From: Lentzea aerocolonigenes
GTDB taxonomy: Bacteria; Actinomycetota; Actinomycetes; Mycobacteriales; Pseudonocardiaceae
Direction: 5' to 3'
Assembly (NCBI RefSeq): GCF_000974445.1
Contig: NZ_BBOJ01000004.1
Coordinates: forward strand, 62,001-126,000
Length of the DNA: 64,000 nucleotides
Part shown: positions 57,266-64,000 of the stretch, piece after piece
Position numbering within the stretch: the stretch's first letter is position 1
Layout of the letters: each line of letters begins with the position of its first letter
Program-made: the position numbers and the translations under genes
The notes under the pieces: generated by a model
Databases searched by the model: none
What the model was told of the DNA's origin: nothing
Seen by the model: only the letters and a program-made list of their open reading frames with translations

Positions 57266-58062
57266 ACCTGGACCTGCGGAAGCTGCGCTACTTCGTGGCG
57301 GTCGCGGAGCACCTCGGCTTCGGCCGTGCCGCCGAGGCCCTGCACATCGCGCAGCCCGTGCTGTCCCGGCAGATCCGCGCGCTGGAGTCCGAGCTGAAGG
57401 TGCAGCTCTTCGACCGTTCGTCGAAGGGCACACGGCTGACCCCGGCCGGCGAGCAGCTGCTGGCGGACGCACGACCGTTGCTCGCGCAGGCGTCGGCGTT
57501 GCTGCGGCGCGTGGGTGTGGCGGACACGTTCACGGTCGGGTTCATGCCCGGCCTGATCATCACGCCCGCCGTGCGCCTGCTGGCGTCACGGCACCCCGGG
57601 CTGCGGGTGGACGTGCTGCGGACGACGTGGGACGACCAGGTCGAGGTGATCCACGACGGGCGCGTGGACGTGAGCTACGTGCGGCTGCCGGTTCCCGCGG
57701 CCGGACTGCACCTCCTGCCGGTGTTCACCGAGCCTCGGGTGCTGGTCGTGCCGACGACGCATCGGCTGGCGGGCAAGGAAAGCGTGCGGGAGGCGGACCT
57801 CGCCGGTGAACGGCAGGTCCAGCACTCGACCCCGCCGGGGTTCCGGTCGGTCGAGGAGAAGCTGGAGCACGTCGCGCTGCACGGCGGCGTGGCCGTCCTG
57901 CCGTTGTCGACGGCGCTGTTCTACTCGCACAAGGACCTGGTGCACGTCCCGATCGAGGACATCGCGCCGAACGAGGTCGCGCTGGCGTGGGCCGAGCACC
58001 GGCAGACGCCGTTGATCACCGAATTCGCGGAAGTGGTCAGCGAGATTGCCCGGCAGGGGTGA
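57262..58062 (+). CDS. LysR family transcriptional regulator
   Basis: A 266-residue LTTR: winged helix at ~1-65 (LRKLRYFVAVAEHLGFGRAAEALHIAQPVLSRQIRALE) and an effector domain at ~85-260. The effector domain is shorter than usual (about 300 residues is typical): the second lobe appears trimmed around SVREADLAGERQVQHSTPPGFRSVEEKLEHVALHGG. The gene is divergent from the SDR gene. Its 3' end overlaps the next gene on the other strand by 26 nt. Confidence 0.9.
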   Translation: MDLDLRKLRYFVAVAEHLGFGRAAEALHIAQPVLSRQIRALESELKVQLFDRSSKGTRLTPAGEQLLADARPLLAQASALLRRVGVADTFTVGFMPGLIITPAVRLLASRHPGLRVDVLRTTWDDQVEVIHDGRVDVSYVRLPVPAAGLHLLPVFTEPRVLVVPTTHRLAGKESVREADLAGERQVQHSTPPGFRSVEEKLEHVALHGGVAVLPLSTALFYSHKDLVHVPIEDIAPNEVALAWAEHRQTPLITEFAEVVSEIARQG

Positions 58063-58588
58063 AGACGAAGCTGTCGCGGAACCCGCCGTCACCACGCCGG
58101 GTCGCCATCAGCCGCAGCTCGGGCATGAAGTGGAAGAAGACGAGCGAACCCGACCGGTCCGGGTAGCCGAGTGTCTTCGAGTACTTCGGGTTGGTGCCGC
58201 CCAGCCACAGCGGCGGCTCGCCGTACTCCGCGATCACGTCGTCGAGCAGGCAGTCCCGTTCGCCCAGCACACCCGGAATCCGGCTGTCCGCGTCGAGCGA
58301 CAGCCAGCCCTGCCGGTGCGCGAGGTCCGCGTACACCGACGCCATGACGTCCTCGGCGCGGTGACCGAGCGCTTCGTGGACGGCGCCGCTCACCATCGCC
58401 GCGTTCGCCGCGCCCCGCTTCACCAGCGCGTCGAGCTCGGCCTGCCACCGGTCGGTGCGATCGTCGGCGAACGCGAGCGCGTCGAGCAGGGTGAGGATCA
58501 CCGGCTCGCCGCCGTACATGCCGGGGCGCCGGACAGCCGCGTTGAGCTGGCCGAGCAGGTAACCGCGTAAATCGTCGAACGAGCGCAT
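58037..58588 (-). CDS. Hypothetical protein
   Basis: A 183-residue soluble protein: MRSFDDLRGYLLGQLNAAVRRPGMYGGE at the N-terminus, EVIAEYGEPPLWLGGTNPKYSKTLGY-like segment (~125-150) and a C-terminal VFFHFMPELRLMATR. No known domain was recognised. ATG 58588 lies 7 nt after a TAGAAC -10, so it is probably leaderless; a longer upstream frame lacks support. Confidence 0.75.
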   Translation of the reverse strand: MRSFDDLRGYLLGQLNAAVRRPGMYGGEPVILTLLDALAFADDRTDRWQAELDALVKRGAANAAMVSGAVHEALGHRAEDVMASVYADLAHRQGWLSLDADSRIPGVLGERDCLLDDVIAEYGEPPLWLGGTNPKYSKTLGYPDRSGSLVFFHFMPELRLMATRRGDGGFRDSFVFTPAGQSR

Positions 58589-58595
58589 TCCCGTT

Positions 58596-58601
58596 GTTCT
58601 A
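58596..58601 (-). promoter_or_regulatory. -10 box of the hypothetical gene at 58037
   Basis: TAGAAC on the minus strand, 7 nt before ATG, with no ribosome site between. Confidence 0.55.
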
Positions 58602-58628
58602 TCAGTTGGGGCGCGGCCGGGAGAACGC

Positions 58629-58662
58629 CGGATGGGCGGCCCCGCGCGGAGCCGCCCATCCG
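58629..58662 (-). terminator. Hairpin terminator after nrdJ
   Basis: CGGATGGGCGGC (58629-58640) and GCCGCCCATCCG (58651-58662) form a perfect 12-bp stem around a 10-nt loop, 15 nt past the nrdJ stop. No T-tract. Confidence 0.8.
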
Positions 58663-58677
58663 TCACATCACTTCAGC

Positions 58678-61503
<2,826 letters not shown>

Positions 61504-61569
61504 GGTGGATCTCCCTCGTACTGGATGCTTAGAAAGTTGGTTGCGGGCACGCGCTGTGGAGCGCGTGGA

Positions 61570-62040
61570 TCACTGCTCGGCCGGTGCTTCCTCGGCCCTG
61601 GCAGTGCGAAGATCAAGAATTTCCTTCTCGAAGTCCTCAACGGACGAGAAAGATCGATAGACGCTCGCGAAGCGGAGATAGGCGACTTCGTCGAGTTCTC
61701 TCAACGGGCCCAAGATCGCGAGGCCTACCTCGTGACTGGCGATTTCCGCGCATCCCGTCGACCGGATCGACTCTTCCACCCGCTGGGCGAGCTGCTGGAA
61801 CGCGTCCTCGTCGACCGGGCGGCCCTGGCACGCCCTGCGCACGCCGACGACCACCTTGTCGCGGCTGAAGGGCTCCGTCACCCCGGAGCGCTTGACCACG
61901 GCGAGAACCGCTTCTTCGACCGTGGTGAACCTGCGGCTGCAGCTGTTGCAGGAGCGACGACGACGGATCACCTGACCCTCGTCGACCTCACGGGAATCGA
62001 CCACCCGTGAGTCCGAATGACGGCAAAACGGACACCGCAC
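61570..62040 (-). CDS. nrdR: Transcriptional repressor NrdR
   Basis: A 156-residue NrdR: zinc ribbon [18 protein letters not shown] and CNSCSRRF (four cysteines), then an ATP-cone domain (~46-136, [24 protein letters not shown]). It binds NrdR boxes upstream of ribonucleotide reductase genes, depending on bound ATP/dATP. GTG 62040 follows GGGGAGGGG. It is first in the nrdR-nrdJ transcript, a typical actinobacterial order. Confidence 0.96.
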   Translation of the reverse strand: MRCPFCRHSDSRVVDSREVDEGQVIRRRRSCNSCSRRFTTVEEAVLAVVKRSGVTEPFSRDKVVVGVRRACQGRPVDEDAFQQLAQRVEESIRSTGCAEIASHEVGLAILGPLRELDEVAYLRFASVYRSFSSVEDFEKEILDLRTARAEEAPAEQ

Positions 62041-62100
62041 GTCTGTTCACCCCTCCCCGGCGCAGCACCCGTCGCAGCAGCCGCACGAGGTTGGAGTTAC

Positions 62101-62160
62101 CCACAACCTGTGGACTACTTACAACGGTGTAACCACTAGATGTAGGGGTAGAACCTAGAT
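62101..62160 (-). promoter_or_regulatory. nrdR-nrdJ promoter region with candidate NrdR box
   Basis: CCACTAGATGTAGG (62133-62146) resembles the NrdR box (ACACTATATCTTGT). A weaker CCTAGATCG lies at 62154-62162. The tract TACTTACAACGGTGTAAC is the AT-rich part of this 290-bp gap and probably the -10/-35 region. CCACAACCTGTGG (62101-62113) is a 5-3-5 palindrome. The assignments are by resemblance only. Confidence 0.5.
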
Positions 62161-62333
62161 CGCGACGCAAGAGGTTGCAACTCGACACGGCGTGTCGGGC
62201 GACACTCGGATGGAGGAATCCGGGATGAACTGCGGCTACTACCCACCGACACCGCAGCGTGACCGACGAGCAACCTCAGCGACGCCTGGCCGCGTGATAT
62301 TCCTGTGACACGTCACTCGGGTGGCGCAACGAG

Positions 62334-62768
62334 ATGAGGGAGATCGTCTTGGGGTCTGGGGTGAAGAGGGCCGGTCTGCTGGCCCTGCTGGTGGCCGCGA
62401 GCGGCCTGCTGGCACCGGCGGCACAAGCCGCCACCGGGTCGGTGACCGCGAAGTGCGTCGAAGGAAGCTTCAGCGGCAAGTTCACGCTGACCTACGACAT
62501 CGGCACGGAGTACCGGCTGCGGAACGGCAAGGGCGCGGCGGGTCCGTACATCGCCGACACCGGAGAGATGCACGTCCGGGTGCACCACCGCGTGGGCACG
62601 TCGCAGACCACGCTGTTCACCAAGTCGAGGACCGGCCTGAGGTCGGACGAGGTCGCCGAGGTGCCCGGCAACCGCGCGGCGGTGCCGCGCACGGGGCGTG
62701 CCTGGGTCGAGGTGAAGTTCGCCGACAGCAGCGGTGAGAAGTGCACTGCCAGGGCGGACCTGCGCTGA
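62334..62768 (+). CDS. Small secreted protein of unknown function
   Basis: Up to 144 residues with a signal peptide (VKRAGLLALLVAASGLLAPAAQA). The mature domain of about 110 residues has two cysteines (AKCVEGSF near its start, GEKCTARADLR at its end) that could close a disulfide across the fold. The start is uncertain: ATG 62334 or GTG 62361. No known family. It overlaps the SARP regulator start, so the two are co-transcribed and coupled. Confidence 0.7.
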   Translation: MREIVLGSGVKRAGLLALLVAASGLLAPAAQAATGSVTAKCVEGSFSGKFTLTYDIGTEYRLRNGKGAAGPYIADTGEMHVRVHHRVGTSQTTLFTKSRTGLRSDEVAEVPGNRAAVPRTGRAWVEVKFADSSGEKCTARADLR

Positions 62769-64000
62769 GATATCTGCTGCTCGGACCGGTCACGGTCCTC
62801 GGACCGGCCGGGCCAGTGCGCCCGGCCGGTCCGAAGCAGGCGTCGGTGCTGGCGGCGCTGCTGCTCAGCCCCGGCCAGGTCGTGCCGGAGGACCGGCTGA
62901 TCGACCTGACGTGGGGTGAGCAGGCGCCGCGCAGCGCACGCGGGCGCCTGCAGGTGCACGTGTCCGACCTGCGCAAGCTGATCGGCGCCGACGTGATCAC
63001 GCGCGGCGCCTCCGGTTACTCGATCGAGGTCGAGCCCGGCGACCGCGACCTCGACCTGGTCGACGCCGCCGTCGCCCACGCCAGGACGCTGACCGGTGAG
63101 GCCGCCATCGCACGGCTGCGCGAAGCACTCGCGTTGTGGACGGGCACGCCGCTGGACGGCGTGAGCGACGAACTCGCCGAGCTGGAACGCCCGGCGCTGG
63201 TCGAACGACGGCTCGCAATCGTCGAGGAGCTGCACGAGCTCCAGATCGCCGCAGGCCACCACGCGGAAGCGGTGGGCGGCCTGCGCAAGCTCGTCGACGA
63301 GCACCCGTACCGCGAACGGTTGCGCGCCGCGCTGATGCTGGCACTGCACCGGTGCGGACGTGCCGCCGAGGCGCTGGAGGTGTACTCCCGGGGACACGAA
63401 CTGCTGGTGTCCGAGCTCGGCATCGAACCGGGACAGGCGTTGCGCGACGCGCAGCTGCGTGTCCTGCGCGGCGAGGACCGGGCTCCCACCCCGGCGGTCA
63501 CCGAGGTGCGGCCCGCCGAACTCCCTCTGGCCGCACGGGGTTTCGCGGGACGCGCCGCCGAGCTGGCCGCGCTGGAGGACGGCGACGACGGCGTGTGGCT
63601 GATCACCGGTACGGCCGGTGTCGGCAAGACCGCGCTCGCCGTGCGGTGGGCGCACGCGGCCCGCGACCGCTACCCCGACGGGCAGCTGTACGTGAACCTG
63701 CGCGGGTTCGACGCCGACGACGAACCGCTCACGCCGACCGCCGCGCTGGCGCAGCTGCTGCGCGCGCTCGGTTCCACACCGTCCGAATCGGACGACCAAA
63801 GTGGACTTTTCCGGTCGCTGCTCGCGGACCGGAAAGCGTTGGTGGTGCTGGACAACGCGCGTGACGCCGCCCAGGTGCTGCCGTTGCTGCCGTCGTCCGG
63901 CCGCGTGCTGGTGACCAGCAGGCACCGGCTGGGCGACCTGGTCGCCCGCACCGGAGCCCGCACGATCACCCTGACGCAACTGCCGGTGCGGGACTCGCAC
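62765..64000 (+). CDS. SARP/AfsR-type regulator with BTAD and NB-ARC domains (5' part)
   Basis: A regulator of at least 412 residues, cut by the window end. An OmpR-like HTH (~1-90, LRYLLLGPVTVLG, AALLLSPGQVVPEDRLID) is followed by the BTAD helical domain (~95-240, LREALALWTGTPLDGV, LRAALMLALHRCGRAAEALEVYSRGHELL) and an NB-ARC P-loop GTAGVGKTALA near residue 281. Similarity begins at the CTG codon at 62765, which overlaps the preceding TGA (CTGA). GTG 62816 would cut off the first strand. Such proteins activate secondary-metabolite or morphological genes. Confidence 0.88.
   Translation, partial: MRYLLLGPVTVLGPAGPVRPAGPKQASVLAALLLSPGQVVPEDRLIDLTWGEQAPRSARGRLQVHVSDLRKLIGADVITRGASGYSIEVEPGDRDLDLVDAAVAHARTLTGEAAIARLREALALWTGTPLDGVSDELAELERPALVERRLAIVEELHELQIAAGHHAEAVGGLRKLVDEHPYRERLRAALMLALHRCGRAAEALEVYSRGHELLVSELGIEPGQALRDAQLRVLRGEDRAPTPAVTEVRPAELPLAARGFAGRAAELAALEDGDDGVWLITGTAGVGKTALAVRWAHAARDRYPDGQLYVNLRGFDADDEPLTPTAALAQLLRALGSTPSESDDQSGLFRSLLADRKALVVLDNARDAAQVLPLLPSSGRVLVTSRHRLGDLVARTGARTITLTQLPVRDSH

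Noticed and set aside
61504-62333. Cobalamin riboswitch for nrdJ
   Set aside because: The 66-nt nrdR-nrdJ gap is too short, and no B12-box-like sequence was seen upstream of nrdR.

Overview
The window is about 69% G+C by eye. It is densely packed, and many genes overlap their neighbours by 4 nt (ATGA or GTGA). Gene content points to a filamentous actinomycete, most likely Pseudonocardiales (a Lentzea- or Saccharothrix-like genome): an IdeR/DtxR regulator, a SARP-type BTAD regulator, DUF3558, DUF4192 and DUF6923 proteins, a Streptomyces-type chloramphenicol phosphotransferase, B12-dependent NrdJ with NrdR, and an actinobacterial-order protein acetyltransferase. No rRNA, tRNA, insertion sequence, prophage or CRISPR array was seen. 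The layout is chromosomal with mostly accessory metabolic and regulatory genes.

Region by region. 1-2.2 kb: the end of an ABC transporter gene coupled to a YtrA-type GntR regulator, then two paralogous lipoproteins. 2.2-12 kb: two divergent operons for oxidative uronate/aldarate catabolism. Leftward run a sugar ABC transporter without its own ATPase, KdgD, glucarate dehydratase and an uncharacterised partner protein. Rightward run an IclR regulator, uronate dehydrogenase and a 2-oxoglutarate-semialdehyde dehydrogenase. 12-18.5 kb: a MerR metal regulator followed by an 11-residue Cys-rich peptide ORF, chloramphenicol phosphotransferase, a flavin monooxygenase, RtcB RNA ligase, and a membrane/hexapeptide-repeat protein pair behind a hairpin that buries a ribosome binding site. 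18.5-23.8 kb: a 1202-residue fusion of a STAND-like ATPase, one membrane helix and an extracytoplasmic solute-binding-type domain, in line with a GntR regulator and an orphan amino-acid-binding lipoprotein. 24-28 kb: a protein acetyltransferase/deacetylase pair (Pat-like and AcuC). 28-38 kb: sulfurtransferase, IdeR, GalK, GalE, peptidases and DUF4192. 37.5-45.5 kb: a deaminase, CutA, HelD, a GH4 glycosidase, LspA, endonuclease V, DUF3500 and a Tat-exported lyase-like protein. 46-51 kb: ArsR plus AHSA1, a CBS protein, a surface DUF6923 protein and membrane proteins. 51-58.6 kb: FolD, a dikinase-like protein related to rifampicin phosphotransferase, and several regulator/enzyme pairs. 58.6-64 kb: nrdR-nrdJ and the start of a SARP/NB-ARC regulator.

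Features that the gene list alone does not explain are: a 46-bp perfect palindrome with a solitary half copy 33 kb away; a recurring AT-rich palindromic word (CTGATATATCAG) that is unexpectedly common for this base composition; SD-sequestering hairpins; many probable leaderless genes whose -10 hexamer lies 6-9 nt before the start codon; and six tail-to-tail gene overlaps.
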